Shown here: positions 32,900-45,419 of the stretch, in pieces
How the letters are laid out: each line of letters opens with the position of its first letter
Position numbering within the stretch: the first letter of the stretch is position 1
DNA from: Rotaria macrura
Lineage: Eukaryota > Rotifera > Eurotatoria > Philodinida > Philodinidae
Assembly: GCA_900239685.1 (NCBI GenBank)
Contig: OENT01000375.1
Location: forward strand, 61,609 to 125,608
Direction: 5' to 3'
DNA: 64,000 nt
The notes under the pieces: model-generated
Told to the model about the DNA's origin: nothing
The model's database searches: none
Seen by the model: only the letters and a program-made list of their open reading frames with translations
Position numbers and translations under genes: made by a program

Positions 32900-34322
32900 T
32901 CCACCCAAGAATCATGATTGCAATGATTGCGCTCGATTACAAAACGAATCATGTGAGAGAGAAAGATACTCAAAATATAACAAAATAGTCGATGAAAACC
33001 TTTTTCCAATAATTGAAATACTACAGCCCATTATGCATATACTGGATTAAAAGTCCTGAAACTCGAAAATCTGTACTGTTCCATGATGACATGCTTTCTA
33101 ATAAAGCATGACAAGACATTACGATGTCTTCAATACTCGACTTCAGCTTGGTATTAATTTAGCGCTACCGTTTGAAGTCGTATTTGCGTCGATTTCTAAG
33201 TTAATTATTTGCAGCTGTAGAAGTACAATAGGAAAACAGAAAAAAAAATAATCAACATAAACAATTCATGACACATTTTTGATTCTGATATACATTGATG
33301 TTATAGATTTTAACAACACAACCAACATAAAATGAATGTGGCAGATATTACTTTATGGGAATGAGTTAAATAAAAGGATGAAGATGATTTCTATATCAAG
33401 ATTTCCTTTTGAAAAATCCTATGCATCAGGAACCCATACGAAGAGAGAATAGAAACACTCAATAAAACAAGAGAGTAAAATCTTTCCTTATATTTTTCTC
33501 ATCTTGACACTTATTTTATGAACTACTTGAATTTATATTATGATATGGCTGAAACAAAACACATTAGATATATTTAAACAACAAAGAATATGCTGTAGCA
33601 ATCACTTATTGTCGATTTTTAAATATTTAAAATTGTTGCATTTCTCGACGCTGAAACTACTGTTCACTGTTATTTTGAATTGTTTTCTTCATTTCAATAA
33701 CAATTTGATCGTGAGAACAACTGACGCTACAATGGCCATATAACTAAGAAAGAGAGAAAAAATGAAAATATATCAATATTTCTCTTGCTGCACTTAATAA
33801 TAAAAGAAAAACAATATGGAACATCGATTGTTATTCTTATGTATTGTAGCATGTCTGTACATTCAGCAAGAAATACGCTATTGTTTGTTTCACCTGGATT
33901 AAAATCAAAGCCTTAGAAATTTTGATGAAAACAAGTATTTGTTCACATGCCACCCAGACTAGTAAAGAAAATGCTTGTAGCGATGACGCATTACTAGTAA
34001 TACAATGGTCTAACAGTCAAAGAGCTATCATATTTTCATAAAATGATCGATCAATGAAGCAAGAACCTAAAGGGACTTTCTGTACTATGCAATAGTATCT
34101 ATGGAATTTTCACCTAGGTGAAAAAGCATCAAAATGTATGAATGAATAACAAGTATCAATGGAAAAAAAATAAAAACACTCATCAACTCTTCTTTTTCAT
34201 ATTGTGTCCGTGATTGTTTTGATTTCATTCTATTTCATTATGTACGCCTCCGAATTACGTTTTAAATTTTCTTCATATTTATTCCAACATTTCATTTCAC
34301 TTGAGACAGAACAAAAGTGAGA
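32900..34322. other. AT-rich intergenic sequence
   Basis: No gene or repeat was recognised between the composite element and the glycoprotein gene. Confidence 0.45.
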
Positions 34323-36724
34323 ATGGCAAACGTGCACATTTTTTTCTTTAGTTTGCTGTCGAACTTGGTATTGGTCACTAATGCAAACCACTTTTTTGGT
34401 GGTACCGTTACTTGGCATCTTTCGAATGCATCTGCAACTGGTTCGCCTGTAAATGTTGTTATAACTCAAACGTATTCGTACACATATTCCAGCGTGGCAT
34501 GTACAGCTGCTATGATCGCTAATAATTCACTGGTTCCAGTTACGGGGAGCTCGGCTACGCTCGCTTGTGTCGGTACATGCGGTACCAATGCAGCTGGTTA
34601 CAGTAGTTTAACTGCAATACCTTATTGTACGGATAGGTCAACTGTTGTAGGCACGACAGTTGGACAACGTTCGGATACAGTCTCTTTACAAGCTGGTGAT
34701 AATTTCACAGTGGCTTATCAAGGAAGTGCTTGGCGTTCTCTGGCATTAAGTACATCGACCAGTTGGTCTATCGCTTCGACCATTGTTTTGACAGTGAGAC
34801 CTGACAATGGTCTATATAATAACGCTCCCGTGGCCACCGTTATGTCACCGATTTATATCCCTGTAAATACACAAACGATCATCAAAGTTCCCGTAGCAGA
34901 TCCTGATGGTGATGTGACGCGATGTCGATGGGCTAGTGGGGCAACCGAATGTGCAGGTGTCTGTCCACCTAGTTCCCTACCAACAAATACCACTATCGAT
35001 TCTAATTGTACAATTGTAATTACCGGCAATAAAACTGGCGACTGGTTTGCTGTAGCATTAATGGTAAAGTTATTAATTCATGTCCAAAACGAATGAGATT
35101 TTGTCTTCGCTTGTTTTTCTAGGTTGAAGACTTTATCAATTCATCGAGTACTACAGCACTCAGCACCGTACCTGTTCAATTTCTTGTACAAGTAGTTGCC
35201 ATTCCATCATGTAGCATAGCACCACAGATTATTGGTTCACCTGCTGAACAATCTTGCACATCAGTTATTGTCAATCAAACATTTACATCAGAATTGATTG
35301 TCCTGAACCAATGCGGCTCAACAGTAACAATTACAGACATAGCCACTCTGTCATTCTCTAAAATGATTCAAAGCAATATTACTCAAGTAAACTCCAGTGT
35401 TTTTTACAAAACATTGACATGGACACCAATTTCAAGTCAACTTGGCTATCAAGTGATGTGTGCTATAGCTCTTGATAGGTATACAATGTAAAACAAGAAC
35501 ATTAAGGCAAACATAAATCTTTTTTTATTGTAGTCAAAATGCACAATCATCACAATACTGTTTCAAACTCTACGTTTCTGTTTCTGGCGTATGCTCGTGT
35601 CCTGGTGATGTCTGTATTCCAACCACATCGACGTAATTACTCTGAAATTAGCATGAATCTCATTATTTTCATAGAAATTTACTTTCTAATTTTCTACCGA
35701 TATAGGACATCAACATCATCAACGTATGTATTCTCGATTAGATGGAATATTATTACATACATGAAAAATGAGTATAAACAGAAGGGTGCTAAGAAGGAGC
35801 ATGCATATAATGAGCAAATTAGTCAAATACTCAATGTCTATGTTGATAGTGTTGTATAGATTTTCGAATGAAATATCCCTTTTTCATTGTGATATACTGG
35901 TAATGAGCATTTTTCAAAAGAAATCATAATTTTTGATTACGGTATATGACACTTCAACCTATATATTCTCTTTGTCATCAGGGTGATGTCTTTGTTTCGT
36001 TCATAGAATTTATGATTTATTGAAATATTACCGTACGGTACATATTACTGATGCTTTGATTTCATGGTTGAACGTGGAAAGATACAACAGATTTGTGATT
36101 TCGATTCTTAGATGCTATATCACATCATTAAAAAAGCTAGTTTCTAAATCAATTTTTGAGGTTCACAATATACAAATATAACTCTTTCAATCAGCATTTC
36201 AAATTAACTGTCAAAAATCGTATAAAGATTACATCGCAAACTAACAAACATGCGAAAGATTTTCTTTTTTGAGTAATAGAAAAACAATTAGAATTACGAG
36301 GAAAAAGAATATGATCGGCAGAAGATGAAACGGAATCGTTTCTCAGAAATAAAATAGGTGCATATCATTTCATATCAGAAACCCTTGCATAATTAAATTC
36401 ATAGTCTGTTCAAATCTATTAATTATTGAAGGCCAACGACAGATTCAACTACAACGACAACTTCAGACTCGACTACTACAGGATTGTAAGATTTTAGTTC
36501 GATTTTTAAGCGACATTTCAATATGATTTGCAAATTAGGGCATTACCAGCATCAATAGAAGCTCAAACAAGCACGCGTAAGCATCGCTAGCCATCTTTAA
36601 TTTATTTCTATTATCTTAACTTTTATCAGCTTACGATTACTGGCCAGTAATTGGAGTCATCATTGGTTTGTTTGCTCTGGGTGCATTCGCTTTTATTCTT
36701 GGTCTGCTGTGCTACTATCACTAG
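34323..36724 (+). CDS. Single-pass membrane glycoprotein, seven exons, adhesion-like ectodomain
   Basis: Exons 34323-35063, 35123-35478, 35534-35632, 35706-35723, 36432-36485, 36539-36576 and 36630-36724 have GT..AG introns and compatible phases and give 466 residues. The ATG at 34323 starts a signal peptide (MANVHIFFFSLLSNLVLVTNA). The ectodomain begins HFFGGTVTWHL and has paired Cys and many N-glycosylation sites. A middle segment reads IIKVPVADPDGDVTRCRWA and VALMVEDFINSSSTTALSTVPVQFLVQV, like cadherin- or HYR-like surface proteins widespread in invertebrates. A Thr/Ser stalk is encoded by tiny exons, one only 18 nt. The last exon gives the membrane helix WPVIGVIIGLFALGAFAF and a tail of a few residues. 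The exact ligand is unknown. The 708-bp intron 4 may hide further stalk exons. Confidence 0.85.
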
Positions 36725-36811
36725 TCTGTTTCAAATAATCACTACAGTTGAGATTTATGAACATGATCGTCTTTTTCATTAAATTTTAGTTTCATTATTC
36801 CACGTCGTAAG

Positions 36812-37755
36812 ATGGGAGGCAAATCAGGTCAAATATTCGATCAGAGCAAGGGAGCGTCCAACGCTGATCCACTTGATATTTTCTCTTTTATGCCTAACAA
36901 AACAAGCACTGCTCAAGTACCGTCAAAACGTGCTTTTGTCTACAATGTTTTGAATGAAAGTGGAGATACTGGTATGAAATTGGAAAAAACATACTTTTCA
37001 CGTCGTATCGCAAATAAAAAATTACGAGTATCAATCAAAAACGGCAAAAACTCCGATCCAAAAAATGTATTTCAAAATCGTATTCGACCTGTTAATAATA
37101 ATCCCATGGAAAAAAAATCATCTATTCCTAACCAAAACTTGAAGGTCGAATTAGCTGAAAAGTCAACTACTACCAGAAAACTAAACACTATGCTACCGAC
37201 CTCTCAAACAGATAATAACCCCATGGTTTCAGTCAATCAAAGTAGCGCTGAAAATTTGCCTCATCTGAAAAGTGAATCAAAGGAGAGACCAATCAAAGTA
37301 CTCAACATCCAAGTGAAATCGGAACCTTCACCAAGACACACACTTCCACAGAATAATATTCTTTCACGTAAAATGAATGACATGAGTCTTCGAAGTGATA
37401 TGAATACGAAAAACCCTTCCGTTCATAGAACTGCATCTGGAATACTTAAAGTAGTTGTAAGTAAAATATTCTACACTAGTCATAGAGAGATAATAAAGAA
37501 GATTCTTTGTTACAGGAGAATATCGGCGAGCAACTGCCTACTCATGTAATGATGAAACCATCACTATCTATTATTCACGTTGAAGCATTAACAGAAAAAA
37601 CTACCAATCCATCGGAGATAATCAGAGCTCATTCTCTTGAGCCTATCACTCAACATTTGAAACTTAAAAAGAAAAATAAAACCCAACATCGATCGAATGT
37701 TAATGTAACACACGTAGGTTCACATGCCTGCGCTATGAAACCGACACAACAATAA
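36812..37755 (+). CDS. Basic Ser/Asn-rich protein of unknown function, two exons
   Basis: Exons 36812-37456 and 37516-37755 join across a 59-bp intron (GTAAGT..TTACAG) into 294 residues. The protein is hydrophilic and basic, with no signal peptide or membrane helix. Segments such as RPIKVLNIQVKSEPSPR and HLKLKKKNKTQHR suggest a disordered, possibly nuclear or RNA-binding protein. It starts 87 bp after the stop of the glycoprotein gene on the same strand. The gap contains a T-rich acceptor-like TTTTAG and an AAG directly before the ATG, so trans-splicing or operon-style expression is possible. Confidence 0.7.
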
Positions 37756-40641
37756 ATAGTGTCACTATTCGATCATATCGATTAACATTCAATATATTTT
37801 CATTCAATTTTGACAACAGAACTGTATTTACTAAGCGTAACTTTCACTTTAGTTTAATATTCATATAACTAATCACATGAGCTTTTCGTTCACTAACCTT
37901 GATCGCTTTTCGAGTAAGAATTTAGAAATAAAAATAAGATTTAACAAGAAACTGAGTTTATTCGTTGAATATCATTACTAATGAATTTAGTTCACTACTC
38001 ATAATCATTATCAAATTCAATCAATACTATGGTATTTCGAGAGATGTTCATAGTAACAAGTTACAGAGTACGATGCAGCTTACTCGTTAATCGAATCGAT
38101 TACTAAATATAATCGAAATATGGCTATCCAATGAAACGGACATATTTCTGCATATTTGCTAAGATTCTAATGCAGTAACATAAACTTCAACTTCAAAAGG
38201 ATTCTTGCCTATCATCAGGTTTGATTTTTCAATCAACAATAGTCTATTTTATCTTTAAAATATACTAATCAACTAGTTTTTAATAGTCTATACAAATTAT
38301 GTATAATTTCAAGTGATCTCGAATATCCACATGAAAACACAGATGCCTAACAATTTCGATCCCAAGAGTCATATAGACATGTTACTTCTCATTGATGACT
38401 ATCTGGGAAAACCTTGTAAAAGTATCAATGTCAAGTTCAGAATCAGTAGAATAGAAGCATGTATGAGAACTCACGCTAAGATTTTGCCATTCACAGATCG
38501 ATAATGCTTTATCATCAAATGATACGGTGTAAGTATATGATTATGTTGAAGAGTTAAAATCAATGGATATATTGGCGTTGAAAATTAAAATCACTCTCTA
38601 GAATGATTATCGGTTGAGTCTACATGCATTATTTATTTTGATCTCTTCGCATATAACAATTTCAAAGAATCGATTTCAATTTGAGAAGGCAGCCACTTTT
38701 TTGTTTCGTAATTCATCCACATCGAATACTTGATCAATCAATCGATTAACTCAATGTAGAATTAAATGATTATCATATCGCAGGAATTCCAGTTGAAGAT
38801 GAAGAATAGATACAATTTCAAATTGTAGCTATTATTTGTGACTATATTAAAATCCATCGAAACGAAATATTTCTTGTACACGAAGTCAACTGATTGTAAG
38901 AGATGAGTCATTTTCTATTTATTTGCTTGTAGATAAAAATAACAACTCATAGCAGAATATCAACCAGCAGTTTTTTATAATATGAAGATTCTAACAATGT
39001 TTACATTTAATTTTTATTTGAAACGCTTTGTAAACGAAAAAACTTTTAATTGAATTTTTCATTTCGTTACGACTCACGATACGTTAACTGATATATATAG
39101 ATCTAGTGCATTTCTTGCACTCTATCCTTTATATTTTAAATATCAATCACTAAAAAATGGAGAACTTATTTTTTCTGTGATTGATTTAATTAGCTGTATC
39201 ATTAGAAAATGTTCTCCATAATTTGGGGCACTCCTTGGGTGAAAATACATATCAGGATTCTGATATAGAATTGAAGACGATGTTCAATGCATATTTATAT
39301 ATATTATAACAAGAAAGAGTGAAAGTGATTAGTTTTGCAGCAGCTTCTGAATTATAGGAATGATGAATGTGTATCTATGCCGGGTATTTTTATTGGTATT
39401 TCAAGATTTAAATTGATAGTTAAGTTTTCAATAGAAAAAGAAAGAAACCCTTTTCAGATAACATACAATAAAAATCAGTATCCGATACTATTCTTCAAAC
39501 ATGATCCGAGATTAATCATTTTCAAAGATGTTGCAGGATTTCAAGAATGCATTGGTTTTAAAGAAATATTAATATATCACAAAAACCAATTCCAAAAGAA
39601 TCATTGGAATACTAAGTTTTTCGTATATTCACTATTTCAAAGCAAGTAAAGTTAAATTTTCAAGGTTTCGATTTAGAAAATATCTTGTATATTTTAACAA
39701 TAGTATCTTGTCTCCTAGAATAAGGTTCGTAGTGAGTACTTACTTACTTTTGCATCAATTTCTATTGATAAGAAAAAAGGCTCGAAGGCTATATAATTCA
39801 TTTCCTTTTATCTCTATATTCAGATTAATTAGAACGATAGTGACATCACTCAGTTTCAGAATTACCAACAAGTCACCCACTTTTTTTCTGCAGTGGTCTG
39901 TAGGAGTGTTGCTATTCTTGTCGCTGACATCGGTACTTACATGATAGATGATTGTTATTTATTTACTTATTTTTAGTTAATTTCAACTACAAATGATTGA
40001 CTGTACAAGGAAAAAATGTCTCTCACAATTTGTCATTCATATAACTTACTTGATTTTTTTCTCAAATGAGAAGTCATACAGTTTCCAATAAAAGGTTATG
40101 AAAGAATTTATTCCAATTAGTAACTATGAGATTAAGTACTTTGGCAAGCTAGATGCACTCCTGAGTATTTTATTGTTACCTTATTAATGATTTTTTTTCT
40201 TAGAAGTTAGCTGTATTCTTAATAGGGAACCGTTTAATTCTCTATGCTACATATTGAAGCAGACAAATCAATGTTTGCGAGTGTATTGACTGGCACACTT
40301 TCAACTATCGAAATAATTTTATATTCATTCTGTAGCTATTAAAGACCTCTTTGAATAAATCGATTATTTCTTTTTTCACACTTCTCTAAAATCTTCCTTT
40401 GAAATTAGGGTATGGATGCCACTGAGGAGATGAAATTCATATTCAGGCACATTCACTGGCACAGACCTCGATTCGCACTGTATTAGTTCTCTGGGTGAAA
40501 CAGCTTGTGATTCGACGAGTTATGAATATACAAATAAGACTTCGATGTTAATTGTTCAAGAAAATTAAATGTTCAGAAGTGCGAGAGTTCCATCGGTTTA
40601 CGGTACCAATAATGTTCATGACAAACTGCAAAGCGACTGTT
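37756..40641. other. AT-rich intergenic sequence
   Basis: 2.9 kb with only short chance frames (for example 38313-38504 and 39335-39649, +). No domain, RNA gene or repeat was recognised. Confidence 0.45.
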
Positions 40642-41111
40642 TCAGTAAGGATAAATGCACACTCGTGCAATGATAGTGGATCCTCCTGAATTGTTCTTTA
40701 AATAGAATGAAACGGTAACTGCACTTCCTGAGACCGTTGAAAATGTTTGGTGAATGTTATCTGTTCGACCAACAATGCCATCAGAATAACAATATGATCC
40801 TGAATAACCACAGCCACTTGAAACACCACCCCCAGTCGTGGTACCGCGTTGCCAGGGTGAGAGACTTCCAGTATCAAAACCTCCGTTTGTAAGGAGTTCT
40901 TGACTACCCGAATCGATAACTGACACACTATCAATTTGAATGCTGCTGGGATCTTGTTGCAGCTCAACCATTATTGTTGCTTGGCTGGATGATGGCGTAT
41001 ACGAGTAACTGTAGTGTGTATAGGAAAACGAACCAGGATTGTGTAAGTTGAGCAACATTGTTGGACTGCCAGCAGTGCATGACTGAGGACCCAGAGCCGT
41101 AGTTGTTATGG
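40642..41111 (-). pseudogene. Isolated exon of a galactose-binding/CBM-like tandem-repeat protein, probably a fragment
   Basis: The open frame runs from an acceptor-like TTTCTAG at 41112 to a stop at 40642, 155 codons. The first ~70 residues look like the end of one beta-sandwich repeat (TIMVELQQDPSSIQIDSVSV). The rest is most of a second repeat beginning LLTNGGFDTGSLSPWQRG, a pattern typical of CBM4/9-like and other galactose-binding-fold domains in secreted proteins. The second repeat stops short (STIIARVCIYPY). No signal peptide, no upstream exon and no clear donor were found. It is either a remnant or part of a gene with distant exons. Confidence 0.55.
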
Positions 41112-42302
41112 CTAGAAAGATACTTCAGCAGTAGTTCATCGAAACAAAAGTAATACGATTTGGAAAAGCCGACATCTTACAGATTGAAAGAGTGTGGAAT
41201 CTTTGACCATTTTAAGAAATTTCGGAAACACAGTGAAAACTATCATATCTCGATTATCGTGATTCGACATGGATACGGAGTACTTCAGAACAAATTGAAG
41301 AGCCCAAAATGATCATTCGCAGCTGCTGCACACTAGCTTAGCTAACGGGGAGCAGTATTCTTAGAAATTAGAAAAGGTTTGTGAGAGTTGATGGAATACG
41401 ATTTCAAACTTCCTTCACTAACAAAAATTTAGGCAAATTGTTTGCTTCGATGTTTTTCAGGCATTAGGTATTTTTTATTTTTCTTTCAAACGAAGAAGTA
41501 CTGATCTTATGCAATTAGCGGTAGAGACAGCATGAGAGGCCAATTGCATTTGCAGTACAGAAATGAGTTTTATCTCTATTATAGCATTTCGTACTACTCA
41601 ACCAAAATATTTCTTTATCTGTTTCTAAAACAACTTCATTATGAGAGACAGTTTTAATCTACAAAGCCTAATTTTATCAAGCCGCCATCATCAATAAAAA
41701 AACTGACCAATTTTATTGTCATATAAATTGAAAAAAAATAAATCAGTAGTGTTTCCCAAGATATTTTTAAAAGCATGGACATGAAACAGGGGTAATAGTG
41801 GGAACTTGAAATGTACTATTTCATGTTATTTTTCCGATGCCATTTGTAAATTTGTGTGATAAATTACGAGAGGGAAGAATCCTTAGAAATTGATTTCTCT
41901 TTTTTCTGTGCTTTATTGGCTGTTTTCGCTAGAATCAGACATTTTTAGATGACAGAAATATCTCATAATGAAGCTATTTTTAGACACAGATAGAGAAATC
42001 AGTTCATTTGAAAGTCCAAAACATTACTATGTTCTACAACTCGGTTTTGCTAACAAAAAGCTGTGTGAATTCTGAAAAATAATGAGAGAGAAATGAGATC
42101 GACGTCTATACTGAATTCTGCGGTCGGCTTCTCATAGTATTGCTACTGTTAATTGTATCCCACCAATACTGCTTCATTTGAAAGAAAAATAAAAACGACA
42201 ATTAATGTTTGAAACGTATCGAATGAAACGAATTCGCTTAACATTTTGTTACTAGTTTTTGAGAATATGAAATCATTTAAATATCACGCAGCTGTGTCTA
42301 TA
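41112..42302. other. AT-rich intergenic sequence
   Basis: Nothing recognisable; possible 5' part of the CBM-like gene was sought here on the minus strand and not found. Confidence 0.4.
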
Positions 42303-42680
42303 CCCAAGCAGACAAGAATTTGGAAACACGCGTTTAAACGCATCAAACGAGAACCGCGATCGCCACCCATTCACGCCCATAAATAAAACGCAATAAACGC
42401 GTTTTTTGTGTAAAATTTTCGCTTTTTAATTGTGAAAACCCCAAAAAGTTCAGAAATTGAGCGTTTAAACGCATTGTTTCTAAAGTTCTGAATACGTCTG
42501 GAATAAGAGCTCGTGTAAACGCTCAATTTCTGAACTTTTTGGGGTTTTCACAATTAAAAAGCGAAAATTTTACACAAAAAACGCGTTTATTGCGTTTTAT
42601 TTATGGGCGTGAATGGGTGGCAATGGCGGTTCTCGTTTGATGCGTTTAAACGCGTGTTTCCAAATTCTTGTCTGCTTGGG
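42303..42680. mobile_element. 378-bp foldback element with GTTTAAAC words, TA-flanked
   Basis: Two arms of about 170 bp are near-perfect inverted copies around a ~40-bp loop. The ends are TA-CCCAAGCAGACAAG and CTTGTCTGCTTGGG-TA, so a TA duplication fits. The arms contain ACGCGTTTAAACGC at both outer and inner positions. There is no coding capacity. The few arm mismatches (for example CGCGATCGCC against GGCAATGGCG) suggest moderate age. Confidence 0.85.
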
Positions 42681-44952
42681 TAGTGATAGGAGGACGTAGA
42701 CATTATCAGCCGAATGAATTATGATGACAGCTAGCTAACAAATCCTTGCAAAACCATACAGACACACGTTGTGGGTTCGAACGCGATTGGTGTAAGATTT
42801 TTTAACGCGTCTCTAGGGAAATACTTCTTGCATCTAGTCGGCGGGACCCCTTTGTTGCAGGAGCATCCTGAAGCGAAAACATATTTCACATGAACCACAC
42901 CTAGACGCATTCAAAACATTTCTAGTCAAGTTTCGAATGAAACTTGAACGAAAAAATCGTTAATGCAACAAAATATTTTCTAAGATAGGTATTTTTTTCT
43001 AACCAGAAAATGAATAGCAACGTTCTCTAAAATAATGAAATTAGCCTGAAAAATAACAAGACATAAGACATTAGTCATGCGTCTTGCCGCATTTCTCCTG
43101 CCTTTTTTATACATTTGTATATTTTTTTTTGTTATTTGAAATCATATCATCAAATAAAAAGGTTTTGACTCCAAAAAAGTCCGAAAAATGATTTATGGTC
43201 AACATATAGTTATTTTCTTACAAAAGACAAACTAGATGCATATATGAAATCGAGAAGAATACGAAGATCAATTCGAAAATACTACGACCCTGACGGAGAA
43301 AGTGATGAAATTTCAGACAAAATTAAGTAAACACTTTTCCATAAACAAATAATTTCAATAGCCAGGTATTATTTTATTTATGTAATTCATTTATCTCCTC
43401 TAAATTCTTTTTGCATAATCAAATGTATTCATGTATACAACAATAATTAAAATTTTACATAAATACGTTTGGATGTCTTGGACATCACATACACTTATAA
43501 GTTTAGCTCAATGTTATGTTTATTGTTGCAACCTGATTTCTATCATCTCAGAAACGTTATAATTACATGTTCCCGTCGATCAATTGTTATTGGATGTCCA
43601 TTGCTAGGCAAAATCAATGATGACTCTCAGATGAAACTTGATGTAGGCCTTAATACATTTTTGAAATTCGAAATAATGAATCGCGTTAGAACACAATAAG
43701 TATATCATCTGAGCAGCATCTCTACGCGTTTGGCTTTTGTTGTATAGACGCTAGTGAACAGTGACAGAGATGTTTTTTGATTCAAAACAACTGTTAAGAC
43801 AGGAACTGTTGTCATTCGATGTAGTGAAATATGACATCTACAATCTCTGAAGAATCCCACTAATAAGTCGTATCAAAAATCAGAAACATGGTTCAAAGAT
43901 CATTTCTGAATCAGTTTTGAAAATGATAGTTGTGTAGAAAAAAAATTAAATTGAAGTCATTCACTTAAAAAAGTACGCTGGTTCGATCTACACTGAATCT
44001 AGCTTATGTGCTAGTTTCAGTAGAAATCATTCGATCGATAGTTTTTGACTTACTTTTGGTATAAAAGATACCTGTTACATATTCGGACAGTTTCTCAATG
44101 TTGTCCAGAGCGATGTTTGAATCAAATAATACAAATATCTAATCAATTTTCATCGATGAATAAGCTGTCAGATTATGTTGCATAGATGTCGACCTATACT
44201 AAGTGAAGCGAAGATTTATAAGGACTTTCAGAGATCCACAGGAGTTTTTAGCTTTTATCACAAAATTACGGAGAATCCTGTAGATTTCATTTGACCAATA
44301 TTTTTCCTGCTCTTCTGGAAGAGAGTTGCGTTACAATCTCCCTTGATCTTTAGAAATTTCAAAGGTAATCTCGGTTTTAAATCAGCTTGTTTCTTCTCAA
44401 CTGAATGATTATTGGGTGGCAACAATAAGAATCTTTTGCATTTCCTTGCATCTTGTGCGATGTGGGATGTGGTAGCTGTTTTTATTTCGGGCTCGGCAAA
44501 TTCGAAAATTTCAGAAGTATGCAAAGAAAGCGTTAGACAATTCAATTGAAGCACGCGATGTGTGATAATCTCAAGACAAAAAAGTATTTGGAAATCCCTA
44601 GCACTCTTTGATGATTTATGAAAATTGCTATTATTTCAAAATTCACTTCTGCGTCTCGAGTCAATATTTGTGGATCATTTTCATAGCGATCCACTCTTCT
44701 GCAAACCGCTTATAATGTGACTAAGCAATTTCGCTACTTATCTCGCTCTCTACACATAGTAAATTCATTTTATTCGAAATTTCTGAAAACACTGTCACGA
44801 GTACTTTATCGATGAAAAACTGCGTCTTAATTCTGAGGAAAAGCTTGTTAATGTGCCGTTTCAAAATTGAACTAGAGAGAATAATGCCTTTAGTAATACT
44901 AGTTAAAACTGATTTTTCCCGTATACGTTTTTTTAAACATGTTTTCTTCAGC
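42681..44952. other. Intergenic sequence
   Basis: AT-rich with short chance frames. A B-box-like GGTTCGAAC at ~42774 is not part of a foldable tRNA (see rejected list). Confidence 0.4.
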
Positions 44953-45419
44953 ACTCATGTAGCCAATAGTGTAAAATAATGGACACTAGTTTTAATTATT
45001 TTTGATAAATAATGCACGGAATGTAATTATAATGCAACCTATGTCATTCATTTTCATGCATTCTTTTGGTAAATAATGCATTGAAATGCATTGATTTTGA
45101 GTGAATTCTTGAATTTTTTACGATTATTTCTTCGAAATTCATTATAATGTACGCAAAATTTGAGAAAAAAAATTTGTTATAATTAATTGAAAATCTCTAC
45201 GACTGAAATGCACTTTGATACATTTTTTCTCAAATTTTTCATACATTATAATGAATTGCAAAGAAATAGTGGTAAAATTTTCGGTGGTTCACTCAAAATC
45301 TATGCAATACTTCCCAAAACTGAATGAAATAGATTACATTAAAATTACACTGCGTACATTATTTATCAAAAATGATGTAAAATAATGTCCATTATTTTAC
45401 ATCATTGGCCATGTGGGTT
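44953..45419. mobile_element. Foldback element with TGTAAAATAATGG termini
   Basis: The left end has CATGTAGCCAATAGTGTAAA; the right end is the inverted form (TTTACATCATTGGCCATGTG). The inner zones carry GATAAATAATGCA and TGCATTATAATG-like words in inverted order (ACGCAAAATTTGAG against CTCAAATTTTTC). The right terminus also contains its own small hairpin (GTAAAATAATG / CATTATTTTAC). Non-coding; ends are placed to within a few bases. Confidence 0.7.

Noticed and set aside
42715..42800. tRNA or tRNA-derived SINE around GGTTCGAAC
   Set aside because: A B-box-like motif is present, but the T stem pairs only through wobbles and no acceptor stem or anticodon arm could be folded.
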